23,817 nucleotides of DNA from a virus, in the IMG/VR virus record IMGVR_UViG_3300046692_000137, positions 1-23,817 of that record; one strand, 5' to 3'. Shown piece after piece: positions 14,871 to 23,182 of this stretch (its first letter is position 1; each line of letters begins with the position of its first letter). A program made the translations under genes and the position numbers. The notes beneath the pieces are model-generated. The model was not told where the DNA came from and ran no database searches. It saw only the letters and a program-made list of their open reading frames with translations.

Positions 14871-15187
14871 TGAATCACCTCGCACACCAGGTCCATGTAG
14901 GTCCGGCACGTACCTTCCGGCGGCACGGCCAGAATGTTGTAGACGACGGCGTCGTGGACGACCCGCATTCCGGCGTCAATGCCAGCGCGCACGCGAATCC
15001 GGATCGATACCTGAACCGTCGACGTCACGGCGCCGGCACGGATGCGCTCCATGCCGGTGCCGACTTTGATACCGGCCCAGACCTCGCATACCCGCTGCCA
15101 GTCGGTAAGATGGTTGCCCTCTTCGTCGCTTCCCTCTGTTCGCTTCTGGATGGTGACCCGCTTATTCAGCGTCAATGCAAAGCTCAT
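14867..15187 (-). CDS. Head-tail joining protein (Phage_H_T_join family)
   Basis: A 106-aa beta-rich protein: NKRVTIQKRTEGSDEEGN, then W..VCEVWAGIK, RIRAGAV, ISIR-type strands (VSIRIRVRAGI) and a final YNILAVPPE segment. This is the plan of the SPP1 gp16/HK97 gp9-like joining (stopper) proteins, which bind the connector and block DNA leakage before tail attachment. The ATG at 15187 overlaps the stop of the upstream gene (ATGA), and its own stop overlaps the GTG of the next. Confidence 0.88.
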   Translation of the reverse strand: MSFALTLNKRVTIQKRTEGSDEEGNHLTDWQRVCEVWAGIKVGTGMERIRAGAVTSTVQVSIRIRVRAGIDAGMRVVHDAVVYNILAVPPEGTCRTYMDLVCEVIQ

Positions 15188-15786
15188 TGGTAGCTCCGGC
15201 AGCGGTCCAGCAGGCCGTCAACGAACTTCGACTGCACCGTGTCGCGTTCCGTGCGGGTCGCAGGGTCGAACTGCTCGACCAGCTTGGCGAGGACGTACAG
15301 CTGCACCTCTTCCGGCGTCGCTTCTGGCGCGGTGCCGTAGCCAGCCTTGAGCACCACCACCACCGCAGCGTCGTCCTCGGCCGTCGCCGGCCAGCTGCTC
15401 CCGCGCGCCGGCGACAAGGAGCTCGAGTAGCGCGCCCGATTGAGGCGATAATTTTCCGGCGCCAGCAGCTGGCTGTTGCCGGCCTGGTCGATATAGCTGA
15501 CCGAGGTGATGCTTAGCACCGGATGCGGCAGACTGATCTCATCGGCCAGCTGGCGCGCCGCCTGGCCGAGCTGCCAGCGTGGTGCGCAGGGGAAGGCAGG
15601 CAGACGGACCTCCCAAGTCTGCTCCATCAGACATTGGCCAATCTCGTGCTCAAGGTCGCCGACGATGCCCTTGACCCATATCGTAACCAGCGCGTCCATT
15701 TCGTCGCCATCGATGCGCAACGCCGCCTTCGCGGAATCGAGCGTGACGGCCAGCGCGGCCGGTGCAGCGGTTCGGATCTTCGTCAT
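15184..15786 (-). CDS. Head-tail connector, phiE125 gp8 family
   Basis: A 200-aa protein with an N-terminal helical part (SLDSAKAALRID-type: VTLDSAKAALRIDGDEMD at about 14-31). It continues with IGQCLMEQTWEVRLPAFP, then the PHPVLSITSVSYID segment, which is characteristic of the phiE125 gp8 family of uncharacterised phage proteins, related to gp6-type adaptors. Adaptors of this type form a ring under the portal. It follows a 17-codon open frame that overlaps its start, and its stop overlaps the joining-protein gene. Ring formation is known for the gp6 relatives and inferred here. Confidence 0.87.
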   Translation of the reverse strand: MTKIRTAAPAALAVTLDSAKAALRIDGDEMDALVTIWVKGIVGDLEHEIGQCLMEQTWEVRLPAFPCAPRWQLGQAARQLADEISLPHPVLSITSVSYIDQAGNSQLLAPENYRLNRARYSSSLSPARGSSWPATAEDDAAVVVVLKAGYGTAPEATPEEVQLYVLAKLVEQFDPATRTERDTVQSKFVDGLLDRCRSYQ

Positions 15787-15836
15787 ACAAGAGCCCGCTT
15801 TTGACCCGCGACGACGCGGCTGCCGATAGTTTGCAT
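15783..15836 (-). CDS. Possible 17-codon open frame between the head-fibre and connector genes
   Basis: ATG at 15836, stop overlapping the connector start (ATGA at 15786-15783). It encodes MQTIGSRVVAGQKRALV. It fills nearly the whole gap between two genes and shares the coupling overlap seen elsewhere in this operon. It might therefore be a translated coupling peptide or the remnant of a longer gene. The ribosome-binding site is weak and chance cannot be excluded. Confidence 0.25.
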   Translation of the reverse strand: MQTIGSRVVAGQKRALV

Positions 15837-15838
15837 GA

Positions 15839-17548
15839 TCAAGCCAATCCGAATTTGGTCCGGTTGTCGTAGGCGTATTGCGCGATCGCCTCGTGACCAG
15901 GTTCGTTCAAGTGAATGACATCGACCGTGCTGCCGTCCGCCTTTTTGGTGAGGAACTCCGGGCGCATGGTGTTGGTCGTGATGTCAGCAGCGACGATGGC
16001 GCGTGCGTCGAGGACGGCCACGCCAGATGCGGCAAGTTTGTCGCAGTAGGCCTGGACGAGATTAAAACAGGCCATGTCCTGGCCTTGGCCAGCCCACGGG
16101 CGAACAATGATGATCTTCACGTTTCGCGCGGTCGCCATAGCGATCAGTTGCGACGTCCGCGCCAGCGCTGGCGGAACCGAAGCAACACCATCAGGCGCTT
16201 CATTCACGGACCATGGCATCAGCAACAGGTGCGTGATGCCACCGGTCAGCAGGCAGTTGTAAGCGCGATTGTGGAACAAAAGTGACTTGTTGCCGTATTG
16301 ACAAAGCGCGGTGTACGACGCAACGCCGCCACCGTCGATGATCTTCTGCACCAGGCGACGCGCCCAACCGTTGATGGTTCCGCCCCACTGAGGAACTGCG
16401 GTAGTCTGAACCCACCCCTGCATGATCGAATCGCCAGCACCCGCAATCGACTGGCAGAGCTTGCCGCGCAGCTGGAACAGCATGTCATACGAGGGAATGT
16501 TGCTTTGCACCGGCGGCGTACTCGGCGTGCTGCCGGTGTAGTCAGCCGCCCAGTAACCCGCCATATAGTCCGGATCGATTTGAGTCCAAGGATTGGCATT
16601 GCCGTTGTTGGCTTGCGCTACGCCGATGACGGCGGGAGGATTGGTACCCCAGATGCGAGTCATAATCAGCGGGCGGCGGGTAGGGAAGTCCGTGCGTGGC
16701 AGCGATTTGCAGGGAATCCAATCGGTCTGGAGCCGACCCTCGATCAGCGTAAAGTCCGAGTTCTGCCCGGACGTTCCGGTGACAACGCCGGTCGGCGCGC
16801 CGCCGCCGGTATTGCGGAAGTCGGTCAAATCCGTGCTGCCGAACGTGCCGACGATCGGCGCAATGACCGCGCCTGTCGCATCCACCGGGTGGAAGCCGTC
16901 GTTATAAGCGGCCGACGGCGACACACCTACCTTGAAAGCGTTCTCCGGCACCGACGCAGCTCCGGTCAGGACAACTTTGACAGCGTCGTAATGGTCTGGC
17001 GCCTGCCGAAGCTCATGCATGCAAGCGTTGATCGTAGCGTTGCTGACCACGCCGTAGATGCGCTGGTGGGCGATTGTGCTCAACGGTGGCGGCGTCGACG
17101 CCGGCGTTGCAGCAGCGGCCGTCGTAGATACGCTCAGCACTGCGTTAATATTGCCTGCAGTGCAGGTTACAAGATATTTTTGCGAGCCGGTCATTGCGGG
17201 AACATTCGTAACCCCAGCGCCCACAGCGATAGCTGCCCCCACTGGCGCGCTATTTTCATCCAGGCGCTGCACCGTACCAGCTGTCGAAGAAGCACCGGTA
17301 ACCGTGATTGCCAACCCTTCCGGCACGGTCAGCAACGTTTGCTCAAATGGGTTCAGCGAAACAGGGCCGCCACCAGTAAGGGCACGAACAAGAGCGGGGG
17401 CGCTCACTTGCGCGTAGTAGACGGCACCGCCGCTGAGATCAGACGAGGCCATTTTTGCCGAAATCAACCCTGTCTCCGTAGCCGCCGCCAGGGTGACGAT
17501 GGCGTTTGCAGGGTATTTGTCGTAGGCGCACAGCAGGCGGATGGTCAT
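15839..17548 (-). CDS. Putative head fibre/decoration protein with SGNH esterase domain
   Basis: A 569-aa protein. Residues 1-50 (YDKYPANAIVTLAAATETGLISAKM) resemble the N-terminus of phage head-fibre proteins. About 55-150 is Gly/Ala/Thr-rich and beta-like, ending in an Ala/Thr/Pro linker. The C-terminal part has SGNH/GDSL hydrolase blocks: GAGDSIMQGW with nucleophile Ser374, Gly419-Asn420 (QYGNKS), an Asn-bearing block PWSVNE (Asn449), and DVIHLNEPGH with Asp543 and His546. SGNH enzymes remove acyl groups from sugars or lipids. The gene sits among capsid genes, not tail-fibre genes, so the enzyme may be displayed on the head. The substrate is unknown. The start ATG at 17548 has a weak ribosome-binding site, 3 bp after the previous stop. 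Confidence 0.8.
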   Translation of the reverse strand: MTIRLLCAYDKYPANAIVTLAAATETGLISAKMASSDLSGGAVYYAQVSAPALVRALTGGGPVSLNPFEQTLLTVPEGLAITVTGASSTAGTVQRLDENSAPVGAAIAVGAGVTNVPAMTGSQKYLVTCTAGNINAVLSVSTTAAAATPASTPPPLSTIAHQRIYGVVSNATINACMHELRQAPDHYDAVKVVLTGAASVPENAFKVGVSPSAAYNDGFHPVDATGAVIAPIVGTFGSTDLTDFRNTGGGAPTGVVTGTSGQNSDFTLIEGRLQTDWIPCKSLPRTDFPTRRPLIMTRIWGTNPPAVIGVAQANNGNANPWTQIDPDYMAGYWAADYTGSTPSTPPVQSNIPSYDMLFQLRGKLCQSIAGAGDSIMQGWVQTTAVPQWGGTINGWARRLVQKIIDGGGVASYTALCQYGNKSLLFHNRAYNCLLTGGITHLLLMPWSVNEAPDGVASVPPALARTSQLIAMATARNVKIIIVRPWAGQGQDMACFNLVQAYCDKLAASGVAVLDARAIVAADITTNTMRPEFLTKKADGSTVDVIHLNEPGHEAIAQYAYDNRTKFGLA

Positions 17549-17551
17549 AGC

Positions 17552-17749
17552 TTATTCTTTCGCGGTGGATTCAGCGTATTCAACAGCAGCAGGATCGGCG
17601 TCGGCGACCCCGGCTAGCGCTTCGAGCTGAACGGCATCGATCGTCACCACATCATTGCATTTGCCCAAGTCGCAGTCGACCAGCAGGCGAACCTTGATCT
17701 CGCCTTCAAGCGCCGCAGCGGCGCCGGCCTTCGTTTGGCTCTTGCTCAT
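17552..17749 (-). CDS. Small acidic hypothetical protein (65 aa) after the capsid gene
   Basis: Starts at the ATG at 17749 with a GGAGAG ribosome-binding site. The N-terminal third is Ala/Lys-rich, the middle a beta-type strand with two Cys (VRLLVDCDLGKCNDVVTID), and the end acidic and Ala-rich. There is no membrane segment. It lies between the major capsid gene and the head-fibre-like gene, where accessory or decoration proteins are often found. At 65 aa it is small for a capsid decoration protein such as lambda D (110 aa). I do not recognise the family. Confidence 0.75.
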   Translation of the reverse strand: MSKSQTKAGAAAALEGEIKVRLLVDCDLGKCNDVVTIDAVQLEALAGVADADPAAVEYAESTAKE

Positions 17750-17769
17750 GTTCTCTCCATATGAAATTG

Positions 17770-17789
17770 CGGCGCGCGATGGCGCGCCG
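17770..17789 (-). other. GC-rich hairpin after the capsid gene
   Basis: CGGCGCG and CGCGCCG form a 7-bp stem with a 6-nt loop between the capsid stop and the next start. No T-run follows, so it is not a classical terminator. A role in mRNA stability after the capsid message is possible. Confidence 0.35.
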
Positions 17790-17802
17790 TTGATGAAAGG
17801 AT

Positions 17803-19020
17803 TTAGGTTGCCGAGTGCTGGTACAGCTTGATGCCGTTGGCATCCAGTAGGTTGCCGCCGGCGCGGGAGAAGGCCAGGAAGCCGACCTGACCTTTAGTGG
17901 CGAACGCCGAGTCATCGAAGCGATACAGCATGATGTCCAGCACGTCGCGGATCATGTAGCGGCTGAAATCGCCAAAGCCGATGGTCTTGGCATTAGCCGC
18001 AGGTTGAGCCATATCGTTGTTGATGGTGACGTCGGCGCCCAGCAGTTGGGCCGGCGTACCGGTCTTAATACCGGCTTCGTAAGATTCCGACCAGATTGGG
18101 CGGCCCGCGCTGTCCTTCATCTTACGAACAACCTTACGAGTCTGCTGGTGCATCATGAAGCGGCAGGTGCCCGCGTCTTGGTATGCCTGGTCGATCGACT
18201 CCTGCAGGTCGACCAGATCTTCGAAGGTCACGGTGACCGTCTGGCCGGTGCCGCCGATCTTGCCGACGCCAGCGGCGGTGACGTAGCCGGTAGGCTGGCC
18301 GGTACCGCTGCCGGTCGTGAATCCCTTGTTCATGGTGCGGCCGAGGCGGTCGCGAATGCGCTTATTCACCATCGCGATAACATCGATCGAACTGTCCATC
18401 AGCAGCTCAATCGGGATCGTGATGATCTTCGAGCTGGCTTTGAAGGTGTTCAGGCCGACCGTGCCGAACGATGGATCGGCGGACGTCGCCCCTACGTTCT
18501 CAGCGACCCACTCACCCTCTTCCGAAGTGCCGTCCGAGCTCGGATAGCCCAGTGGGTTACCTTGCGAGGTGGTGATGCTGGAGACGACGCCGCGCATGCC
18601 GCCGTAGGCTTTCAGCGCGTCGATCAGTTCCTTGGCCACGTCGGTTTGCACGGTGTAGCCGCCTTGCGATGGAGTCGTGGTCGACATGGTGTTGCGGATT
18701 TCGACCAGTTCGTCGCGGCTCAGTGCTTGCGGGCCTTCGCGCAACAGCTTTTCGAACAGAGCACGAGGCTTATTCTCGGCCAGCGCGCCTGGGTTGCGGC
18801 GGAAGTTTTCCACGTCGCGGTTGTGATCTTCGATCTCGATTTTCATCAGCCGCTCGAGGGCAGCGATCTCGGTTTCCAGCGCATCGATCTTGTCGGCGCG
18901 GGCATCGAAGGTCGCTTGGTCGTCTTTCGTCCAGGCGCGGTCGCCTTTCTGCTCCATCTGGTTGCGGGCTTCCTTAGCGAGTTGCTGACGTTCCTCGCGC
19001 AGTGCTTGAATCGATTTCAT
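17803..19020 (-). CDS. HK97-fold major capsid protein
   Basis: A 405-aa protein. Residues 1-105 are a charged coiled-coil region (ALREERQQLAKEARNQ...) that serves as the scaffold-like delta domain and is normally removed by the head protease. The capsid domain follows: TPSQGGYTVQTD, then GEWVAENVGATSADPSFG, IPIELLMDSSIDV, GSGTGQPTGYVT and SRYMIRDVLDIMLYRFDD, all typical of the HK97/phage_capsid family. It builds the icosahedral shell. The ATG at 19020 has an AAAGG ribosome-binding site. A terminator lies 24 bp upstream. Cleavage near residue 105 is inferred from the domain boundary; no exact site can be read. Confidence 0.95.
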   Translation of the reverse strand: MKSIQALREERQQLAKEARNQMEQKGDRAWTKDDQATFDARADKIDALETEIAALERLMKIEIEDHNRDVENFRRNPGALAENKPRALFEKLLREGPQALSRDELVEIRNTMSTTTPSQGGYTVQTDVAKELIDALKAYGGMRGVVSSITTSQGNPLGYPSSDGTSEEGEWVAENVGATSADPSFGTVGLNTFKASSKIITIPIELLMDSSIDVIAMVNKRIRDRLGRTMNKGFTTGSGTGQPTGYVTAAGVGKIGGTGQTVTVTFEDLVDLQESIDQAYQDAGTCRFMMHQQTRKVVRKMKDSAGRPIWSESYEAGIKTGTPAQLLGADVTINNDMAQPAANAKTIGFGDFSRYMIRDVLDIMLYRFDDSAFATKGQVGFLAFSRAGGNLLDANGIKLYQHSAT

Positions 19021-19043
19021 TGGATTTACCTTTCTACGGGCGT

Positions 19044-19066
19044 AAAAAAAGCCGCTCGAGGCGGCT
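19044..19066 (-). terminator. Rho-independent terminator before the major capsid gene
   Basis: On the minus strand AGCCGC (19066-19061) pairs with GCGGCT (19055-19050) around a 5-nt loop. The seven-T run (19050-19044) overlaps the stem end. It lies between the protease stop and the capsid start. Confidence 0.85.
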
Positions 19067-19088
19067 GGAGGTGGATTGCGCGAGAGCG

Positions 19089-19781
19089 TTATCCGATTTC
19101 ATGAAGGCGCAAGCGGTTGGCGTTGCGCTGGCGGACCACTTCCCAATCCGCAGTGTCGTCGCGCGGCGGTGGTGTGGGTGCATTGTTGTACGCGCTCAAG
19201 TCCCATTTGTTTTCGACCTTGGCCGAGTCGCTGACACTGTCCGCGAAGCCATTGGCTACAGCCTCGTCGGCGGTGAACCAGGTTTCCGCGTTCATCCAGG
19301 CGGCAATTTCGTCGCGGGATTTGCCGGTCTTTTTGGCGTAGTCGTCGATGATCGAGTCGTCGATTTTGCCAAGCAGATCGGCCGTCTTCAACAGGTCGTC
19401 TTTGTTCCCGTAAGCCATGGTCCAGGCGTTGTGGATCATGTAGAAGCTGCCAGCAGCGATCGACACCGAGGCGCAGGCTGCCGTCACATAGGTGGCCGCA
19501 CTGGCGGCCAGACCTTCGATGACGGCGTGCACGTCGCCGTGCTGCGCGATCGCGGCGGCCATGGCGCGGCCATCGAACACATCGCCGCCCGGAGAGTTGA
19601 CGCGCAGCGTCACCTTTTTGCCGCTCATGCCGGCAAGCGCCTTGTTGAACTGCGCGGCGCCAACGCCCCAATACGGGTCGATGATGTCGTACAGGTACAG
19701 CACTTCCGGCTCGCCCTCGGCGACGATCTTCGCCGGCGCGGCGCCTGCGCTGTTACGCAGCAGCTGGGCTATCTTCTTCAT
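19089..19781 (-). CDS. ClpP-like prohead maturation protease
   Basis: The 230-aa product starts at the ATG at 19781 with AAGGA 6 nt upstream; an in-frame upstream extension lies inside the portal gene and is unlikely. ClpP-like motifs are VNSPGGDVFDG (62-72), GLAASAATY with nucleophile Ser94, and YMIHNAW with His117. An acidic third triad residue probably lies near 141. Such proteases work inside the prohead, cutting the capsid delta domain and themselves before packaging. It overlaps the portal gene by 29 bp. It keeps the usual order portal - protease - capsid. Confidence 0.93.
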   Translation of the reverse strand: MKKIAQLLRNSAGAAPAKIVAEGEPEVLYLYDIIDPYWGVGAAQFNKALAGMSGKKVTLRVNSPGGDVFDGRAMAAAIAQHGDVHAVIEGLAASAATYVTAACASVSIAAGSFYMIHNAWTMAYGNKDDLLKTADLLGKIDDSIIDDYAKKTGKSRDEIAAWMNAETWFTADEAVANGFADSVSDSAKVENKWDLSAYNNAPTPPPRDDTADWEVVRQRNANRLRLHEIG

Positions 19782-21024
19782 TGGTGTCCTTGTTTGGAGA
19801 TTTTGCCGGTTGGGCCGGCTTTTCGGGGCGATACAGCACGTTTCCGCCCTCAACCGGCGGCAAATTCTTGATTTTCCGGATCTCGTTGATAGTCATCCAG
19901 CCAGGGCCCTGGGAACCGCCGACAGACTGCCGCATGTACTCGCCCTCTGCTTTCAGGTCGCCGGAAAGCAGGGCCTCCATCTTGTGCTCAGCGAACGGCG
20001 AGGCGCGGCGGAACAGTTTCCGGTTCAGCTCCTGGCGGATTCGGTTGATGTGCGGCTGCAGCGCGAACTTAATGAACCCCAGCGTGGTCTGTTCCACGCC
20101 TGTTCCCCAGGAGCTAGTCGTCTCCTGCGCGCCGATCAGGTGCGGCGGCACGCCGAAGGCCCGGGCGATGTCGATCACCTGCCATTTGCGCGTCTCCAGC
20201 AGCTGCGCGTCGTCGGCCGTCATGCTCATTTCCTTCAGATCGAGGCCTTGCGTCAGCACCATCGGCGTGCCGGCATTGTTCGCGCCGGCATATTTTTTCT
20301 TGTACTCGCCGCGCAGAAGCTCAACCTGCTCCTCATCCATTCGGCCGCTGGTCTTAATGACGTGCTTTGGTGCCGCACCATTCGCGAAGAAACTACCGGC
20401 GAACGTGTCTGCCGCTAAAGCGACTCCGATAGACTGGAAGGCCGCCCACTGAATCACCGACATGCTGCGAATCCCGTTAAATCCGAAACCAGCAAAGTGC
20501 AGCATGTCGTCCTGGTGGACGGCCCGCACAGTCCCGTCGTCATCGCAGACGGTGTAGAGCAGGTAATCGCCCACCTTGCGGGCTGCCACGCGGTCCGGAT
20601 GCAGCGGGCGCAGCGTCTTCACTGAGGGGCCCGCGCGGCGGATCTCGACGTAACCGTCCCCCCGCAGGCAGATCGACAGCATGATCCATTCCCACATCGA
20701 AGCGGCCGTCCAGCTCGGTGCCGGCTCTTCGTTCAGTAGCCACCACAATTCGGGGCTGATCGCCTCACGAACTCCGTCTTTTTCCCGGTATAGAGCGACC
20801 GGAATCGACGCGATTGCGCCGGCAAGCAGGCGCACGGCCGCGTACACTGCCGACACCCGCATTGCACTCTCCGGCGTGACGGCATAGCCAGACGACGAGC
20901 CGGTTCCGCCGAGGTGCGCGATGACCTGCGGGTCGCTGGACGACACCACCGTCGTGCTGTTCTCGATCGGCGCGACTTGGCCGCCCCCGAGCAGCGAGGC
21001 CAGCATTTTTAGTGGATTGATCAT
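19753..21024 (-). CDS. Portal protein, HK97 family
   Basis: A 423-aa protein of usual HK97 portal length. It has SAVYAAVRLLAGAIASIPVALY (a hallmark near residue 60-80), LRGDGYVEI, PLHPDRV, HFAGFGFNGI, and the ...RAFGVPPHLIG segment before TTLGFIKFALQPHINRI. The dodecameric ring forms the DNA gate at one vertex and docks the terminase and adaptors. The C-terminal tail is Pro/Lys/Glu-rich. Its ATG at 21024 overlaps the terminase stop by 1 nt (TGATG). Confidence 0.95.
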   Translation of the reverse strand: MINPLKMLASLLGGGQVAPIENSTTVVSSSDPQVIAHLGGTGSSSGYAVTPESAMRVSAVYAAVRLLAGAIASIPVALYREKDGVREAISPELWWLLNEEPAPSWTAASMWEWIMLSICLRGDGYVEIRRAGPSVKTLRPLHPDRVAARKVGDYLLYTVCDDDGTVRAVHQDDMLHFAGFGFNGIRSMSVIQWAAFQSIGVALAADTFAGSFFANGAAPKHVIKTSGRMDEEQVELLRGEYKKKYAGANNAGTPMVLTQGLDLKEMSMTADDAQLLETRKWQVIDIARAFGVPPHLIGAQETTSSWGTGVEQTTLGFIKFALQPHINRIRQELNRKLFRRASPFAEHKMEALLSGDLKAEGEYMRQSVGGSQGPGWMTINEIRKIKNLPPVEGGNVLYRPEKPAQPAKSPNKDTNEEDSPAAA

Positions 21025-22715
21025 CAGAGGGACACAAAGCCTTGGTCGATTGCGTTACTTTCGGGATTGAGCGACATCAACGAGACCGCGTTAAACACGG
21101 CCATCAGCGGGTCGATCTTTGCGGTACCGGACACTTGCTTTGTTATGAGCGTTGCGTTTCCGGTCGGGACCACCTTGGCGTTGCTAACGCACCAGGCCAT
21201 CATCTTCGAGCCGCTATGTACCATTTCCTTGCCTGCGATCTTCCGCTCGGTCGTCTTGATGGCGCCGCTCAGCCGCCACCCTTGGGAAACGCCGATGATC
21301 TGCTCCATCGTAAAACCGCGCGACACGTCGGGGTCGGTCAACTCATCGACGATGTCGCCGATGCCTGCCGGGTCGACTCCAATCGACTTCTCATCCGGCA
21401 GCAGGCGGGCATCGCGCACGCGGCAGATGATGTCCGCTACCTCAATGACATCCTGCCCGGGCTGTTCCACGATGGTCAGGTCGCCATCGGCAGCGAAGTC
21501 ACGCAGGGCGGGCGCGATTTCCATCCGGCGCTCCAGTACGATCTCGTGGGCCCAAGCGTGAATCCAGAGTAGCCACCGGCGCGTCTTACGCTCGCGGCCA
21601 ACTACAGCCAGGCCCAGCAGGTCGTCCAGCCCCCCGCCGTCGATGCCCACGACCGCCACCTCGCTACGGCGCAGCAGTTCGTCCAAAGTCAGCATGCCGA
21701 TGCCCTGCGCCTCCCAGAAGTCGGCGCCGGCCCAGCGGTCGGACCGCAGGTTCATGCCGATCTCGACGTTCAGGTGCTTGGCCAGGAACTGTTGGAACGA
21801 ACCGTCCTGCTTCGCCTGGTTCTTTTTGAGTTGGTCGGCAAGCCATTCCGCGCTGACCGAGCGCCCCAGGTTTGGATTGGTGATATAGAAATTCTTCGGG
21901 TCGAGGTACGCTTTCGAAGCGAGCATAGCCTTCGGGAATTCGTAAAGCACCCCGAGCGTCTTCAAGTCCTCGATCTTGCCATCGCGGACGTCACGCCAAT
22001 AATCCAACTTTTCCTTGAAAACCCCGGCCGGCGGGTCATCGCTCTGCGTGGTAAGGAAAATGACCCAGCCCTCGTCTCGCGATACTTGGCCGCCAAGCGC
22101 CTCCATGAACATCGCGACGGCATTCGACCGTTTACCGAAGAGCCACAGTTCGTCGACCAGAATCTTCCCGGACTTCTTCCCCGATACCGTGTCAGTATCC
22201 GCCGCGACCACCTTCAGGCTGTTCCGATTTACCCGGTGCGTGATGGTCCTGATGTGGTCCTGAATGTGGAACAGGTCCATCAGCTCGTCGTCAGCGCGGA
22301 TCATGCTCGCTGCGGGCTTAAAGCTGTTATCCGCTACCTCCTTGGTCGGCGCGAGGATAAGGTGTTCCTCCTCCTCGCGCCAGCACAGGATCAGCGCGGT
22401 CACCATGATGCCGGCGGCGATGGTCGACTTCGTATTCTTCTTCGAGATCAGCAGCCCATATTCGCGGATCATCTGCTTGCCAGTATCGGCGTCGTATCCT
22501 CCGAAAATTGCAGCAACGAAATCGAATACAAATTGGTCCGTGCACTCACCGAAAGTCGGCTTGCCTGGTAAATCGACGACCCGTAACTCCTTGAAGATCG
22601 CTAGGGCCTGCTCCGCCTGCTCTGGGAAGATCGGCGGCGGAATGATCGACTCACCCGCAATCAGCCGCGCTTCCCAGTCAAGACACGCGGTGACCCAAGC
22701 TGGAGTTGCGCCCAC
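21024..22715 (-). CDS. terL: Terminase large subunit
   Basis: A 563-aa packaging motor with an N-terminal ATPase and C-terminal nuclease. Walker A-like ISKKNTKST is at 90-98 and Walker B ILVDE at 185-189. The coupling-like LTTQS motif is at 221-225, and nuclease acidic residues lie in GIDGGGLDD (Asp359 and Asp364). This is the Terminase_1 (HK97-like) family. The start is a GTG at 22715, 2 bp after the small-subunit stop, preceded by an AAGAAGG-type ribosome-binding site. Confidence 0.95.
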   Translation of the reverse strand: MGATPAWVTACLDWEARLIAGESIIPPPIFPEQAEQALAIFKELRVVDLPGKPTFGECTDQFVFDFVAAIFGGYDADTGKQMIREYGLLISKKNTKSTIAAGIMVTALILCWREEEEHLILAPTKEVADNSFKPAASMIRADDELMDLFHIQDHIRTITHRVNRNSLKVVAADTDTVSGKKSGKILVDELWLFGKRSNAVAMFMEALGGQVSRDEGWVIFLTTQSDDPPAGVFKEKLDYWRDVRDGKIEDLKTLGVLYEFPKAMLASKAYLDPKNFYITNPNLGRSVSAEWLADQLKKNQAKQDGSFQQFLAKHLNVEIGMNLRSDRWAGADFWEAQGIGMLTLDELLRRSEVAVVGIDGGGLDDLLGLAVVGRERKTRRWLLWIHAWAHEIVLERRMEIAPALRDFAADGDLTIVEQPGQDVIEVADIICRVRDARLLPDEKSIGVDPAGIGDIVDELTDPDVSRGFTMEQIIGVSQGWRLSGAIKTTERKIAGKEMVHSGSKMMAWCVSNAKVVPTGNATLITKQVSGTAKIDPLMAVFNAVSLMSLNPESNAIDQGFVSL

Positions 22716-22717
22716 GG

Positions 22718-23182
22718 TCAGACCTTCTTACCGCCAGCAGCCACCAACTTAGGCGGGGCGGCAGCTGAGAAGCGGCCGGCTACTTTCTGGGCGGCCTCTT
22801 TCTGCTGCTCCTTCTTTCCGCCTTCGCCTTTACGGACGTGAACGAATGGCATCAGCGCCTTCGCCGCTTCGACTCGCAACTTTGGCGCGGCGGCTGGATC
22901 GTTCATCGCGGCCGTAAGGAACACCAGCGGGTCAGACGTGAGGAGTGCTGCCTTGATGTCAAACTTTGGCGTCGGCGGGGCCTTCGGCGCTGGAGGCGGC
23001 TTCGGTGCACCGGCCTTCTTATATTTTTTAATGAAGGCGACGATGGATGCATTCTTTGCCAGGCGCGAACCCTGCGGGCCAGCAGTCCTTTCGCTATAGC
23101 CTGCCGCTATCGCCGCCTCTTTGTTCGACATCCCGGCAAGAACCGCGTCCGCGAACGCCCTGTGCTTGCCTGTTAATTCCAT
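22718..23182 (-). CDS. terS: Terminase small subunit
   Basis: The 154-aa product starts at the ATG at 23182, preceded by GGAGGTGGGG; longer in-frame starts have no such signal. Residues 2-50 (LTGKHRAFADAVLAG, then NKEAAIAAGYSE.TA) are the helix-turn-helix of the Terminase_2 family, which recognises the packaging site and recruits the large subunit. A Pro/Lys/Ala-rich linker (about 60-75) separates it from a helical part (FLTAAMNDP.., ALMPFVHVRKGE). The end is Lys/Gln/Ala-rich. Confidence 0.92.
   Translation of the reverse strand: MELTGKHRAFADAVLAGMSNKEAAIAAGYSERTAGPQGSRLAKNASIVAFIKKYKKAGAPKPPPAPKAPPTPKFDIKAALLTSDPLVFLTAAMNDPAAAPKLRVEAAKALMPFVHVRKGEGGKKEQQKEAAQKVAGRFSAAAPPKLVAAGGKKV

Noticed and set aside
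16298-17617. 439-aa plus-strand open frame opposite the head-fibre/esterase gene
   Set aside because: Antisense shadow: Arg/His-rich, no motif, while the minus strand has full SGNH blocks.
18004-19104. 366-aa plus-strand open frame opposite the capsid gene
   Set aside because: Antisense of an unmistakable HK97 capsid gene.
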